Origin: SB25 sp050180705
GTDB taxonomy: Bacteria; Bacteroidota; Bacteroidia; Bacteroidales; Tenuifilaceae
DNA length: 64,000 nucleotides
Assembly (NCBI GenBank): GCA_050180705.1
Contig: JBFXDX010000015.1
Coordinates: forward strand, 56,777 to 120,776
Direction: 5' to 3'
This document shows positions 1 through 9,123 of the stretch, in pieces. The notes beneath the pieces are model-generated. The model worked only from the letters and a program-made list of their open reading frames with translations. It was not told the origin of the DNA and ran no database searches. A program made the translations under genes and the position numbers. Numbering within the stretch: the first letter of the stretch is position 1; each line of letters starts with the position of its first letter.

Positions 1-93
1 TTGGTACGATGAAATCATTACATCCTTGAGTTCATCGTAATCATTGATATTTAGTAATTCAATGCTTATGTTTTCAATTTTTTTCTTGTTCAT
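1..93 (-). CDS. 5' end of a gene cut by the window edge; possible GNAT acetyltransferase
   Basis: An ATG at position 93 on the minus strand opens 31 codons that run without a stop to the left edge. The peptide begins MNKKKIENISIELL and continues with an IND-Y-D-L pattern and a methionine-isoleucine-serine-serine-tyrosine stretch. That resembles the first beta strand and helix of GNAT domains, including those fused to a carbon-nitrogen hydrolase in Bacteroidota. The family call is a weak guess from 31 residues; the existence of a coding start is better supported. The 236 bases between this start and the next gene hold nothing else I recognise. Confidence 0.5.
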   Translation of the reverse strand, partial: MNKKKIENISIELLNINDYDELKDVMISSYQ

Positions 94-329
94 TGTTTGA
101 TAGTTATGATGAGGTTGCAGCAGGAACTAGGTCTTTATTACTTCCTTTTAAAGCTGTAAATATATTGATGAATTTCATTTTTTATCATTTCCATTTTGAA
201 AAAATAAACAGAATTAGGTTGCTATAATATTCAACTATTACATTAGTTCTGAATACCTTTAAAATTTTTACAACGTTTTTAAGAACTGACCTCAGTTGAG
301 TTTGTTAGCGTTAACAATCTCTTATCTAA

Positions 330-1145
330 TTATTTTGGAATACTTTCATTATTTACTTCTTTTAATTTTATTCCACAATGTGAACAGTAGATTGATTCTG
401 TAGGATTACTTTTTCCGCAATTTAAGCATAGTTTTTTTGTCTCATCGGATTTTGCCATTTCGACAGTTACAATTCCGGTGGGAACTGCTATTATTGCATA
501 ACCAATAATCATGGCAAACGATGATATAAACTTACCAAGCACTGTATGCGGAACAATGTCTCCGTATCCAACTGTGGTTACTGTAATTATGGCCCAGTAA
601 ATACTCTGAGGAATACTTGTAAAGCCATTCTCGCCACCCTCAACCACATACATAATTGTTCCCAGCAAAACCACAATGGCTAAAACCGAAAATAAGAATA
701 TCCCAATTTTATAGGAACTGGCTTTAAGGGCTTTTAGAAGAGCGATTGATTCTTTATTAAATCGAGCAAGTTTAAGAATTCTGAAAACTCTTAACAGTCG
801 TAGTATTCTTACAACTAAAAGGTAATGATACCCATAGGCAAACAAACTAAGGTAAGTTGGAAGAATTGAGAATAGATCAACAAATCCCCAGAAACTAATG
901 ATATATCTCGATGGTTTTGGACTGATATAGATTCTTAGTAAATACTCAAGTGTGAATAGGATGGTAAAGAACCACTCAATAACATTGAAGCCGACTCTAA
1001 AGTTTTGGTTAAGGCTAGGAATGCTGTCGAGTATGGTGACAAGAATGCTGAAAAGAATACTCCAAAGCAGAAAAACGTCGAATTGCTGGCCTGCCTTAGT
1101 ATCGCTTTCAAATACTATTTTGTACAAACGGATTCTACTTATCAT
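330..1145 (-). CDS. Voltage-gated-type potassium channel with C-terminal zinc ribbon
   Basis: Six-transmembrane cation channel of the Kv/KvAP type in the inner membrane. About 271 residues from the ATG at 1145; a TTG four codons upstream is the only longer start. An S4-like helix near residues 112-130 carries regularly spaced arginines (RILRLLRVFRILKLARF). The pore loop near residues 186-196 contains the K+ selectivity filter TVGYGD. After the last membrane helix the cytosolic tail ends in two CxxC pairs (CLNCG and CSHCG), a zinc-ribbon fold. The start overlaps the stop of the upstream MscS gene by 11 bases, so the two channels are probably co-translated. The zinc ribbon may be a cytosolic sensor or structural knob; that is inference. 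Confidence 0.85.
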   Translation of the reverse strand: MISRIRLYKIVFESDTKAGQQFDVFLLWSILFSILVTILDSIPSLNQNFRVGFNVIEWFFTILFTLEYLLRIYISPKPSRYIISFWGFVDLFSILPTYLSLFAYGYHYLLVVRILRLLRVFRILKLARFNKESIALLKALKASSYKIGIFLFSVLAIVVLLGTIMYVVEGGENGFTSIPQSIYWAIITVTTVGYGDIVPHTVLGKFISSFAMIIGYAIIAVPTGIVTVEMAKSDETKKLCLNCGKSNPTESIYCSHCGIKLKEVNNESIPK

Positions 1146-2769
1146 TGTCGGTCTCAACTTTGATTTTAAAACTAGGAGATTTATAATCTTTAGATAGATA
1201 GTTGGCAGGAATAGTTGTCATATTTCCATCTCTTGCTGCACGATAATGGGGGGAGAGGATTTCGATTTCCCTTTCGTTGCAAATATCCTGAATATTTTGA
1301 TGTAAATTGGAGTAGATTATCGCCTGTTTACTAGCCTCTTTAGTATATGCATTAATTTGATAAGAAACATAAAAGTCGTCTAGGCTTGTTTGTAATACAA
1401 ATGGTTTAGGATCGCTTTCTATCATTTCGGTTTTTAACGCTGCCTCAATTAGTGCTTGATGCATATTGCGCCAAGGTACATCATAACCAATGGTTACGGT
1501 GGTATGGATAATTAAGCCTGTATTTTTTGATTCACTGCTATAATTTGTTGTGTTTCCAGAAAGGACAGATGAATTTGGAATTGTAACTATTTCGTTCTTG
1601 ATGGTTTTAACTCTAGTCACTAAGAGTGTTTTTTCTATGACATCGCCAGAAACATCGCCGATTCTAATTCTATCGCCAATTTTGAATGGGCGCATATAAG
1701 TTATAACTAGTCCGGCAACCATATTTGCTATTGCCGACGATGAACCTAGTGAAAATAGCACTCCAATAAAAACTGATACTCCTTTAAATATATTCGAATC
1801 GGAACCCGGTAGGTACGGAAATATTAAAACCAATGTAAATGCATAAAGAAGAAATTTAACTATACTATATGTTGGCATAGCCCAGTCGGCATGAAATCCC
1901 GATAATTTTAATTTTTCAGATTCAATTTCGCGAAAGATATACCTTACGAATCGTATAAAATATCTCATTACAATATAAATAACTAAAATGCTAAAAAGAT
2001 TCGGGAGATAATGCCAAACCGAAATAAAAACCTTTTTAAAAGGAGACCATATTAGGTTAAACAATGCATCCGCCCAATCTCTGGAAAATGGAAATATGCT
2101 GAAAATAATGGGGAGGGTTATGTAAAGAAGAATTACATAAACAAACCATTTAAATGCCTTGATTAATAAGAGTATTAATTGGAGTTCCTGTTCTTCCGAA
2201 AGAAATGTGTAATCTTTGAATGATAAACTTTTTAACCATTTGTCTTTATTCTTTTGTATGTATTGAACGGTTCTTTTATATCCTTTGCCAATTAACATGA
2301 ATATTATCCATGCAATTCCAATCACTAAAATCATTAGGCTAATGCGTAACGTAATTTTTAGCCATCCTCGATTCTCTTTCGCTTTAAGAACTGAGTTTTT
2401 GATTCTTTCTCTAAATATGAGTGAAAGTTCCTCTACGCTTTTATTGTAGTTTAAAGCGTCATCTGCAGTAATGCTCATTACTATAGTTTCTCCATAAACA
2501 ATATCGTAGGTATTTTCATACTTGATGGTAATTATAGAATCGACATTGACAAAATCATCATCAGCAAGTTTCTTTATTTTTTTAGAGATGTTATCACTTC
2601 GTTCTTTTGGCGTTGAGGCGCCAATTTTTGAGTAAATTGAGAAAAGTGTATCGTCCATAGCCCCAATGACTGCATAACCTTTCATTTTAAGGGAATCTAT
2701 TTGGGCATTAGATTGAACTGATAAAATTCCCAAAATAATTATTATGAGTATGTGCTTAATATTCTTCAT
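1135..2769 (-). CDS. MscS-family mechanosensitive ion channel with periplasmic N-terminal domain
   Basis: Small-conductance mechanosensitive channel homologue, likely an osmotic safety valve in the inner membrane. I place the start at the ATG at 2769, which gives a classical signal peptide (MKNIKHILIIIILGILSVQSNA); an upstream in-frame start would add 25 residues before it. A periplasmic region of about 130 residues precedes several membrane helices. The MscS pore helix and beta domain follow near residues 330-420 (GSSSAIANMVAGLVITYMRPF, then KIGDRIRIGDVSGDV). At about 544 residues it is longer than E. coli MscS (286), as in many Bacteroidota. Its 3' end overlaps the K+ channel start, suggesting a joint role in turgor or ion homeostasis. 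Confidence 0.88.
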   Translation of the reverse strand: MKNIKHILIIIILGILSVQSNAQIDSLKMKGYAVIGAMDDTLFSIYSKIGASTPKERSDNISKKIKKLADDDFVNVDSIITIKYENTYDIVYGETIVMSITADDALNYNKSVEELSLIFRERIKNSVLKAKENRGWLKITLRISLMILVIGIAWIIFMLIGKGYKRTVQYIQKNKDKWLKSLSFKDYTFLSEEQELQLILLLIKAFKWFVYVILLYITLPIIFSIFPFSRDWADALFNLIWSPFKKVFISVWHYLPNLFSILVIYIVMRYFIRFVRYIFREIESEKLKLSGFHADWAMPTYSIVKFLLYAFTLVLIFPYLPGSDSNIFKGVSVFIGVLFSLGSSSAIANMVAGLVITYMRPFKIGDRIRIGDVSGDVIEKTLLVTRVKTIKNEIVTIPNSSVLSGNTTNYSSESKNTGLIIHTTVTIGYDVPWRNMHQALIEAALKTEMIESDPKPFVLQTSLDDFYVSYQINAYTKEASKQAIIYSNLHQNIQDICNEREIEILSPHYRAARDGNMTTIPANYLSKDYKSPSFKIKVETDNDK

Positions 2770-2852
2770 AACTATTATTTTTTGATTTATAAATGTACAA
2801 AAAATGTGATGGAAATATTTAATCCTTTTTCTGATTGGTAACATTTAGTAAT

Positions 2853-2884
2853 AAAAAAACGCTACCAACTTATGGCAGCGTTTT
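2853..2884 (-). terminator. Rho-independent terminator downstream of alaS
   Basis: Read on the minus strand, AAAACGCTGCC and GGTAGCGTTTTT pair across a 7-base loop, with one G-U wobble, and run into a T tract. It lies 21 bases after the alaS stop and separates alaS from the MscS gene. Confidence 0.85.
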
Positions 2885-2904
2885 ATGATTTTTATTAAAA
2901 GAAT

Positions 2905-5523
2905 CTACTTTATAATCTGAACTGCCTTAGCAATGGCCGATTCTAGTCCGGCTGGATTCTTACCTCCAGCAGTAGCGTAGAATGCCTGTCCACCTCCGCC
3001 ACCTTGAATCTCCTTAGCAGCCTCGCGTACAATATTCGATGCGTTTAGCTGGTGGGCTTCAACCAATTTGTCGGAAATCATAATGGTAAGAACCGCTTTT
3101 CCTGCAATTTCAGCACCTAGTACGAGGTAAAGGTCGGCAACTTCGTTCTTTAGTTGGAAGGCTAAGTCCTTAATTGCATCGGCATTATTAACCGTAACAC
3201 ATTCGCTGATGATATTGATACCGTTGTGTTGCTGAACTTTTTGCTTTAGGATCGATTTTATCTCTTTTAGTTTCTCAGCCTGGAACATTTCAATCTCTTT
3301 ACGAAGGCTGTTGTTCTCCTCAACTAGTTTCGTTGTTGCTTGCGATATATTTGCAGGGTTGCCAAGGATTGTCTTGATATCCTTTATGGTCTCTACCTGA
3401 GCGTAAACAAATTCTTCGGCTTTAACTCCTGAGATTGCTTCAATTCGTCGAATACCGGCAGCAATTGCACTTTCCGATATAATTTTGAACAGCCCTATTT
3501 GGCCTGTTGCATGAACGTGCGTTCCACCACAAAGTTCAACCGATTCGCCAAAGCGGATAACCCTTACAGAATCACCATACTTTTCGCCGAAAAGAGCCAT
3601 GGCACCCATTTGCTGAGCATGTTCCATTGGAACATCTCTATGTTCATCTAGTTCAATATTCTGACGGATAGCCTTATTTACAAGTTTTTCGACCTGGCGG
3701 ATTTCTTCGTCGCTCATCTTTTGAAAATGCGAGAAGTCGAAACGTAGGTATTCAGGACCAACCAACGAGCCTTTTTGCTCAACATGTGTTCCTAATACTT
3801 TTCTTAAAGCATTATGCAAAAGGTGAGTTGCAGTGTGATTGTTAGCGGTACTAGTCCTGCTTTCAGCGTTAACTTTAGCAAAGAATTGTGCTCGAGGGTT
3901 GTTTGGTAATTGGTCAACCTGATGAATGATTAGGTTATTTTCCTTGAAGGTATTAATTACATTTATTGGTTTTTCGTCACCTTCAATAATGCCAGAATCG
4001 CCAACCTGACCTCCTGATTCTGCATAAAAAGGAGTTTTATCCAGAACAATATGGTATTGCTCGGTTCCCTTTGTTTTTACAGTTCTCATCTTGGCAATGC
4101 GAACATCTGCTTTTAGTGAGTCGTAACCAATGAATTCAACTTCATCAATATCAATAATTTCTTCCCAGTCATGCGCTTCAACGGCAGCATCGGCACGCGA
4201 ACGTTCTTTTTGAGCAGCCATTTCTGCATCAAATTCATTGCGATTAACTCCAAGGTTATTTTCGCGTAGAATTAACTCTGTTAAGTCGAGAGGGAATCCA
4301 AAAGTATCATAAAGAACGAATGCATCCTTTCCCGAAATTTCAGAAAGTCTTTCCTTTTTGGCCTTATCAATTTGTTGATCTAAAAGACGAATTCCTGTCT
4401 CTAGAGTGTGAAGGAATGCTGCTTCCTCCTTATTAATAACATTGATAATTAAATCTTTTTGAGCCTTTAACTCTGGAAAATGGTTGCCCATTTGCTCCAC
4501 TAGAACAGGTACAAGGCTATCGATAAATGGCTCTCTGAAGTTAAGGAATGTGTAGCCATAACGCACTGCGCGACGTAAAATTCTTCGAATTACATAGCCA
4601 GCCTTTACGTTCGATGGAAGTTGACCATCGGCAATGGAAAAACTGATAGCGCGAAGGTGATCGGCAATAACACGCATTGCAACATCAGCCTTTTGGTCTT
4701 TGCCATATTCGATTCCGCACATTTGGGAGATGCGGTTGATTATCGGGGTAAAAACATCGGTGTCGTAGTTACTTTTCTTTCCTTGAGTAACCATGGCCAA
4801 ACGTTCAAATCCCATTCCTGTATCAACATGTTTTGCTGGAAGAGGCTCAAGGGTTCCGTTGGCTTTGCGATTGTATTGAATGAATACAAGATTCCATATT
4901 TCAATTACTTGAGGATGACCCGTATTAACCATTTTGTGGCCGGGGATTGCTTTGCGTTCTTCATCACTGCGGATATCTACGTGAATTTCGGTACATGGAC
5001 CGCAAGGGCCAGTGTCGCCCATTTCCCAGAAATTGTCCTTTTTATTACCAAGTAGAATCCGTTCCTCTGGTAAATATTTTTCCCAACGATTTTTCGCTTC
5101 CGTGTCCATTTCAACACCTTCGTTTGGACTACCTTCAAACACAGTGGCATAAAGTCTTTCCTTGTCAATTTTTAAAACATCAACCAAAAATTCCCAACCC
5201 CAGTCAATAGCTTCGTTTTTGAAGTAATCGCCAAACGACCAGTTACCGAGCATCTCAAACATAGTGTGGTGGTAAGTGTCGTGTCCAACCTCTTCAAGGT
5301 CGTTATGCTTACCCGAAACACGTAAACATTTTTGAGAGTTAGCAACCCTAGGATATTTGGCAGGGGAATTTCCAAGGAAAATATCTTTAAACTGATTCAT
5401 TCCTGCATTAGTAAACATCAGGGTTGGATCATTTTTTACAACCATAGGAGCCGATGGAACAATTTGATGAGATTTGCTCTTAAAAAATTCCAAAAAAGCA
5501 GTTCTGAGTTCTATTGAGTTCAT
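2905..5523 (-). CDS. alaS: Alanine-tRNA ligase
   Basis: Charges tRNA-Ala in the cytosol and edits mischarged serine/glycine. The 872-residue length matches full-length bacterial AlaRS. The N-terminal class II catalytic core starts at once (residues 1-240, including PMVVKNDPTLMFTNAGMNQF). The editing domain carries the zinc-binding motif HTATHLLH near residue 565 and the distal CGGTH near residue 665. The C-terminal C-Ala/DHHA1 domain ends with the glycine-rich GGGGGQAFYATAGGK. The ATG at 5523 is the natural start, since MNSIELRTAFLEFF is the usual N-terminus. It is a single-gene unit with its own terminator and is divergent from the M23 peptidase genes. Long plus-strand open frames inside it are shadows. 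Confidence 0.98.
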   Translation of the reverse strand: MNSIELRTAFLEFFKSKSHQIVPSAPMVVKNDPTLMFTNAGMNQFKDIFLGNSPAKYPRVANSQKCLRVSGKHNDLEEVGHDTYHHTMFEMLGNWSFGDYFKNEAIDWGWEFLVDVLKIDKERLYATVFEGSPNEGVEMDTEAKNRWEKYLPEERILLGNKKDNFWEMGDTGPCGPCTEIHVDIRSDEERKAIPGHKMVNTGHPQVIEIWNLVFIQYNRKANGTLEPLPAKHVDTGMGFERLAMVTQGKKSNYDTDVFTPIINRISQMCGIEYGKDQKADVAMRVIADHLRAISFSIADGQLPSNVKAGYVIRRILRRAVRYGYTFLNFREPFIDSLVPVLVEQMGNHFPELKAQKDLIINVINKEEAAFLHTLETGIRLLDQQIDKAKKERLSEISGKDAFVLYDTFGFPLDLTELILRENNLGVNRNEFDAEMAAQKERSRADAAVEAHDWEEIIDIDEVEFIGYDSLKADVRIAKMRTVKTKGTEQYHIVLDKTPFYAESGGQVGDSGIIEGDEKPINVINTFKENNLIIHQVDQLPNNPRAQFFAKVNAESRTSTANNHTATHLLHNALRKVLGTHVEQKGSLVGPEYLRFDFSHFQKMSDEEIRQVEKLVNKAIRQNIELDEHRDVPMEHAQQMGAMALFGEKYGDSVRVIRFGESVELCGGTHVHATGQIGLFKIISESAIAAGIRRIEAISGVKAEEFVYAQVETIKDIKTILGNPANISQATTKLVEENNSLRKEIEMFQAEKLKEIKSILKQKVQQHNGINIISECVTVNNADAIKDLAFQLKNEVADLYLVLGAEIAGKAVLTIMISDKLVEAHQLNASNIVREAAKEIQGGGGGQAFYATAGGKNPAGLESAIAKAVQIIK

Positions 5524-5566
5524 AAATATCTTGATTTGAAACTGTTAATTTTAATTATTTAATCAT

Positions 5567-5604
5567 TTTGATAAAAAAAATTATATTTTAGCTTTGCAAA
5601 ATTA
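5567..5604. promoter_or_regulatory. Overlapping divergent promoter region between alaS and the M23 operon
   Basis: On the plus strand TAGCTTTG at 5589-5596 matches the Bacteroidota -7 element TAnnTTTG, with a TTTG 18 bases upstream at 5567-5570 as a possible -33 element. On the minus strand TAATTTTG at 5597-5604 also fits TAnnTTTG and faces alaS. The two -7 boxes abut. A second plus-strand match, TAGTTTTG, lies at 5616-5623. Assignments rest on consensus only. Confidence 0.45.
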
Positions 5605-5675
5605 TAATTTTACCTTAGTTTTGTTGCCATTAGTCAAAATGGAATAATTATCAATAACTTAGAAAAAAGTAGCCG

Positions 5676-6638
5676 ATGGCCAAGATCAAATACCAGTTTA
5701 ACCCATATACTCTTTCTTTTGATATAATAAGAATTCCTTTTTATAAAAAGTTAGCAAAGATACTAATTCATATTGGATTATACCTTGCAATTTTTATTGT
5801 TTTAGGTTATGGCTTTTCAATGTTTGTTGATACTCCTATTGAGCAAGGTTTAAAGAGGACGAATGCTGAATGTTTATTGAAGTATGAGTTAACCATTAAG
5901 CAGTTAGATGAGTTAAATCAGATGCTAGCAGAAATTGAGTTAAGGGATAATAATATATACCGATCAATTTTCGAAACCGATTCTATTCCTTTGTCAATAA
6001 GACGAGGTGGTTATGGTGGTGCCGACAGGTATGCCAACTTGCATGGAAATACTAATTCAAGTACATTGATCAAAACATACTTGATGCTTGATGAAATTTC
6101 GTGGCGGTCGTATATTCAATCGCGTTCTTTCGATGAGGTTGCCGAAATGGCCAAGAATAAGGAGCGTATGATAGAATGCGTGCCTGCAATTCAGCCTATT
6201 TCGGTAAAAAACTTGGTTCGAATATCTGATTTTTATGGATTTAGAAAAGATCCAATGACGAAGTTACGTACTATGCATCAGGGAATCGATTTTGCTGGTC
6301 CTATGGGAACTCCTGTTTACTCAACAGGCGATGGTGTTGTTGTTGATGCTGCCTATTCTTTCAGTGGTTATGGTTATAACGTTATTATTGATCATGGTTT
6401 TGGATACAAAACTCGATATGCACATTTAAGCAAAGTTAGTGTTAAGATTGGTGACAAGGTGAAACGTGCAGAAATGGTAGGTTTGCTCGGTAGTTCTGGA
6501 AAAAGCACTGGACCACACTTGCACTACGAGGTTATTATTCGTAATAAGCCAGTTAATCCTATCAATTATTTCAACGATATGACCGAAGAGGATTATGAGT
6601 CTATGGTTGACAATTATTCAAGCCAGTTTTTGGATTAG
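5676..6638 (+). CDS. Membrane-anchored M23 family metallopeptidase (first of a tandem pair)
   Basis: Predicted LytM-type peptidoglycan endopeptidase of 320 residues. One transmembrane segment (about residues 26-48, ending GYGFSMFVD) anchors it in the inner membrane, followed by a helical linker and a C-terminal M23 domain (about residues 195-300). Zinc ligands are visible as MHQGIDFA (HxxxD) and the HLHYEV box. Bacteroidota proteins of this layout act in envelope remodelling or as divisome regulators. The adjacent downstream gene encodes a close homologue with the same length, membrane anchor and motifs, 34 bases away, so the pair arose by tandem duplication. Confidence 0.9.
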   Translation: MAKIKYQFNPYTLSFDIIRIPFYKKLAKILIHIGLYLAIFIVLGYGFSMFVDTPIEQGLKRTNAECLLKYELTIKQLDELNQMLAEIELRDNNIYRSIFETDSIPLSIRRGGYGGADRYANLHGNTNSSTLIKTYLMLDEISWRSYIQSRSFDEVAEMAKNKERMIECVPAIQPISVKNLVRISDFYGFRKDPMTKLRTMHQGIDFAGPMGTPVYSTGDGVVVDAAYSFSGYGYNVIIDHGFGYKTRYAHLSKVSVKIGDKVKRAEMVGLLGSSGKSTGPHLHYEVIIRNKPVNPINYFNDMTEEDYESMVDNYSSQFLD

Positions 6639-6672
6639 TTTACTACCTTTGTATTTTGAAAAATAAAGGTTA

Positions 6673-7644
6673 ATGGTAAAGCATAAGTATAAATTTCATC
6701 CAGAGCAGTTGATTTTTGTGAAGGTTGGAGCCTCTCTCAAAGAAAGATTATTTTGGATTTTTAAATATTTAGCGGCAGCCATTGTTGTTTCTATTATCTC
6801 CTACTTAGTATTTCCAATTTTTATTGATACGCCTGAAGTTCGAAAGTTAAAACGTGAGAACCATGAACTTCTTTTCAATTTTGATATTATAAATAAGCGT
6901 GTCGATCAGTTGCGGGCTGTATTGGAGGATCTTCAACAACGAGATGATAATATCTATAGAATAATCTTTGAGGCAGAACCTGTACATGCGTCGGTTCGAG
7001 AAGCAGGTATGGGAGGCGTTGATCGATATTCATATTTGGAAGGATTGTCTAATAGTGATGTAATCATTGAAACCACCAAAAAACTCGATAAGTTAAGCAA
7101 GAAAGCTTATATTCAGAGTAAATCATTCGATGAGGTTACTGAATTAGCTAAGCGTAAAGAAGACATAGTACGAAGTATTCCAGCCATTATGCCAATAAGC
7201 AATAAGGATTTAACTCGTGTTGCATCGTCGTTTGGAATGAGAATTCATCCGTTCTATAAGGTTCTTAAAATGCATACAGGAATGGATTTTACAGCACCTA
7301 CAGGTACGGATATATATTCAACAGGAGATGGTGTTGTCGAAAAAATTGAATATGCACAGCGAGGTTATGGATATAACGTTACTATTGATCATGGTTTTGG
7401 TTACGAAACTCTTTATGCACATATGAGCCAGATTATAGTACGTACGGGGCAAAAAGTAAAACGCGGTACTGTAATTGGCTATGTTGGGAATACAGGAACA
7501 TCGGTTGCTCCCCACCTTCACTACGAGGTTATGCGTAATGGCGAAAAGGTAAATCCTATTAATTACTATTTTAATGATTTAACCCCAGAGCAGTACGATA
7601 TGTTAGTCGAAATTGCTTCGCAACCAACTCAAAGTTTCGATTAA
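6673..7644 (+). CDS. Membrane-anchored M23 family metallopeptidase (second of a tandem pair)
   Basis: A 323-residue paralogue of the gene before it. It has an N-terminal basic stretch, a membrane helix around residues 27-50, a coiled region, and an M23 domain with MHTGMDFTAP (HxxxD) and HLHYEV. All expected zinc ligands are present in both copies, so both could be active. Shared blocks outside the peptidase domain, such as the RDDNIYR/RDNNIYR motif and the YIQS(R/K)SFDEV motif, show that the whole gene was duplicated. The next gene, a MerR regulator, starts 31 bases later, in line with one transcription unit. Confidence 0.9.
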   Translation: MVKHKYKFHPEQLIFVKVGASLKERLFWIFKYLAAAIVVSIISYLVFPIFIDTPEVRKLKRENHELLFNFDIINKRVDQLRAVLEDLQQRDDNIYRIIFEAEPVHASVREAGMGGVDRYSYLEGLSNSDVIIETTKKLDKLSKKAYIQSKSFDEVTELAKRKEDIVRSIPAIMPISNKDLTRVASSFGMRIHPFYKVLKMHTGMDFTAPTGTDIYSTGDGVVEKIEYAQRGYGYNVTIDHGFGYETLYAHMSQIIVRTGQKVKRGTVIGYVGNTGTSVAPHLHYEVMRNGEKVNPINYYFNDLTPEQYDMLVEIASQPTQSFD

Positions 7645-7675
7645 TATTTAAACAAAAACAGATAAGCTTACCAAA

Positions 7676-8014
7676 ATGCCCTACAAAGAGAGAAAAATAG
7701 AGAAGTTGTACTATTCAATTGGCGAAGTTGCCGATATGCTAAAGGTAAACGCTTCTTTAATTCGTTTTTGGGAAAAGAACTTTTCAATTATTAAGCCCCA
7801 TAAGAATAAAAAGGGTAATAGATATTTCACAAAGGAGGATATCGAAAATCTTAAGTTAATCTATCATTTAGTAAAGGAGCAGCGAATGACTTTAGAAGGT
7901 GCTCAAAAGAAGTTGAGTGAAAATAAACAATCTACTTCTGAAAACTTTAAGATTATTGAGAGTTTGACAAGTATTAAGGAAATGCTTCTTGAAATTCGGG
8001 ATCAATTGGAGTAA
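7676..8014 (+). CDS. MerR family transcriptional regulator
   Basis: Small DNA-binding protein of 112 residues. The N-terminal winged helix-turn-helix (about residues 8-75) reads YYSIGEVADMLKVNASLIRFWEKNF, then the wing NKKGNRYFTKEDIENL, typical of MerR proteins. A short helical tail (residues 80-112) may serve for dimerisation. There is no cysteine-rich effector site, so it is not a metal- or redox-sensing MerR of the classical kind. It is the common Bacteroidota MerR that sits beside M23 peptidase and Nif3 genes. Its targets cannot be told from the sequence. Confidence 0.88.
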   Translation: MPYKERKIEKLYYSIGEVADMLKVNASLIRFWEKNFSIIKPHKNKKGNRYFTKEDIENLKLIYHLVKEQRMTLEGAQKKLSENKQSTSENFKIIESLTSIKEMLLEIRDQLE

Positions 8015-8022
8015 ACCTGCGA

Positions 8023-9117
8023 ATGAAAGTAATCGATATTGTTAATTTTTTCGAACAACTTGCCCCTCTATCATATCAGGAAAGTTACGATAATTCAGGA
8101 TTGATAATCGGAGATAAACAGATGGAGGTTAAATCTGTTTTACTTTCGTTGGATGTAACTCCAGAGGTTGTTCGTGAGGCAATTGAAATTGGTGCAAATG
8201 TAGTTGTGTCGCATCATCCAATTATCTTTTCTGGTTTAAAAAGAATTACTGGCAGTAGCTATGTCGAGCAATCGGTAATACTTGCAATAAAAAACGATAT
8301 TGCAATTTATGCATCTCATACTAATTTCGATAGTATTAAAGAAGGTGTAAATAAGGCTATTGCTGAAAAATTAGGTGTAGAGAATCTGCAAATTCTTCAG
8401 CCAATTTCAAATGAATTGGTTAAGTTGGTAACTTTTGTTCCCAAAGATCACGCAGAAAATGTAAGGCACGCTCTTTTTAATGCAGGTGCAGGGCATATTG
8501 GAAATTACGATAACTGCTCATATAACACCGAAGGGTTTGGAACGTTCAGGGCAGGAAAGAATACAAACCCATTTGTTGGAGATAAAGGAATAGAACATCA
8601 TGAACCAGAGGTTCGGGTTGAAACCATTCTGCCGAAGTCGATACAAGGAAACGTTTTGAAAGCTCTTATTGAAAGTCATCCATACGAAGAAGTTGCATAT
8701 GATTTATACCCATTGAATAACAGATTTGCAGAAGTTGGTTTGGGTATGATTGGCGATTTGAATGTTGAGATCGACCCTATGGATTTTTTAAAAAAGATAA
8801 AAAGTAGATTTTGTGCAGGATGTGTGAGATATACGAAATTGCCTTCAAAAAAAATAAAAAGAGTTGCATTTTGCGGAGGTTCAGGTGCTAGTCTTCTTAA
8901 GGCTGCAATTGCGTCGAGAGCCGATGCTTTTGTGACGGCCGATTTTAAATATCATCAATTTTTTGATGCGGAAGATAAGATTCTGATTGTAGATATAGGC
9001 CATTTTGAAAGCGAGCAATTTACAATCGATTTATTTTATGATTATCTCTCAAAAAAATTCTCTAACTTTGCAGTTTTCAAATCAAAAATAAAGACTAATC
9101 CAATTAATTATTTATAA
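8023..9117 (+). CDS. Nif3-like dinuclear metal centre protein
   Basis: A 364-residue NIF3/YqfO family protein that forms toroidal hexamers with a two-metal site; annotated elsewhere as GTP cyclohydrolase I type 2-like, true function uncertain. Metal-binding motifs are SHHPIIF near residue 64, SHTNFD near residue 99 and the C-terminal DIGHFESEQ. Between the two halves, about residues 130-245, is the inserted PII-like domain found in the longer YqfO type. It starts 8 bases after the MerR stop and precedes the zinc-ribbon gene by 6 bases; this Nif3 plus zinc-ribbon pair is common in bacteria. Confidence 0.9.
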   Translation: MKVIDIVNFFEQLAPLSYQESYDNSGLIIGDKQMEVKSVLLSLDVTPEVVREAIEIGANVVVSHHPIIFSGLKRITGSSYVEQSVILAIKNDIAIYASHTNFDSIKEGVNKAIAEKLGVENLQILQPISNELVKLVTFVPKDHAENVRHALFNAGAGHIGNYDNCSYNTEGFGTFRAGKNTNPFVGDKGIEHHEPEVRVETILPKSIQGNVLKALIESHPYEEVAYDLYPLNNRFAEVGLGMIGDLNVEIDPMDFLKKIKSRFCAGCVRYTKLPSKKIKRVAFCGGSGASLLKAAIASRADAFVTADFKYHQFFDAEDKILIVDIGHFESEQFTIDLFYDYLSKKFSNFAVFKSKIKTNPINYL

Positions 9118-9123
9118 TAAGGT

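Noticed and set aside
4621..5055. Plus-strand 144-codon open frame inside alaS
   Set aside because: Antisense shadow of the AlaRS catalytic and linker region; no family and no start signal.
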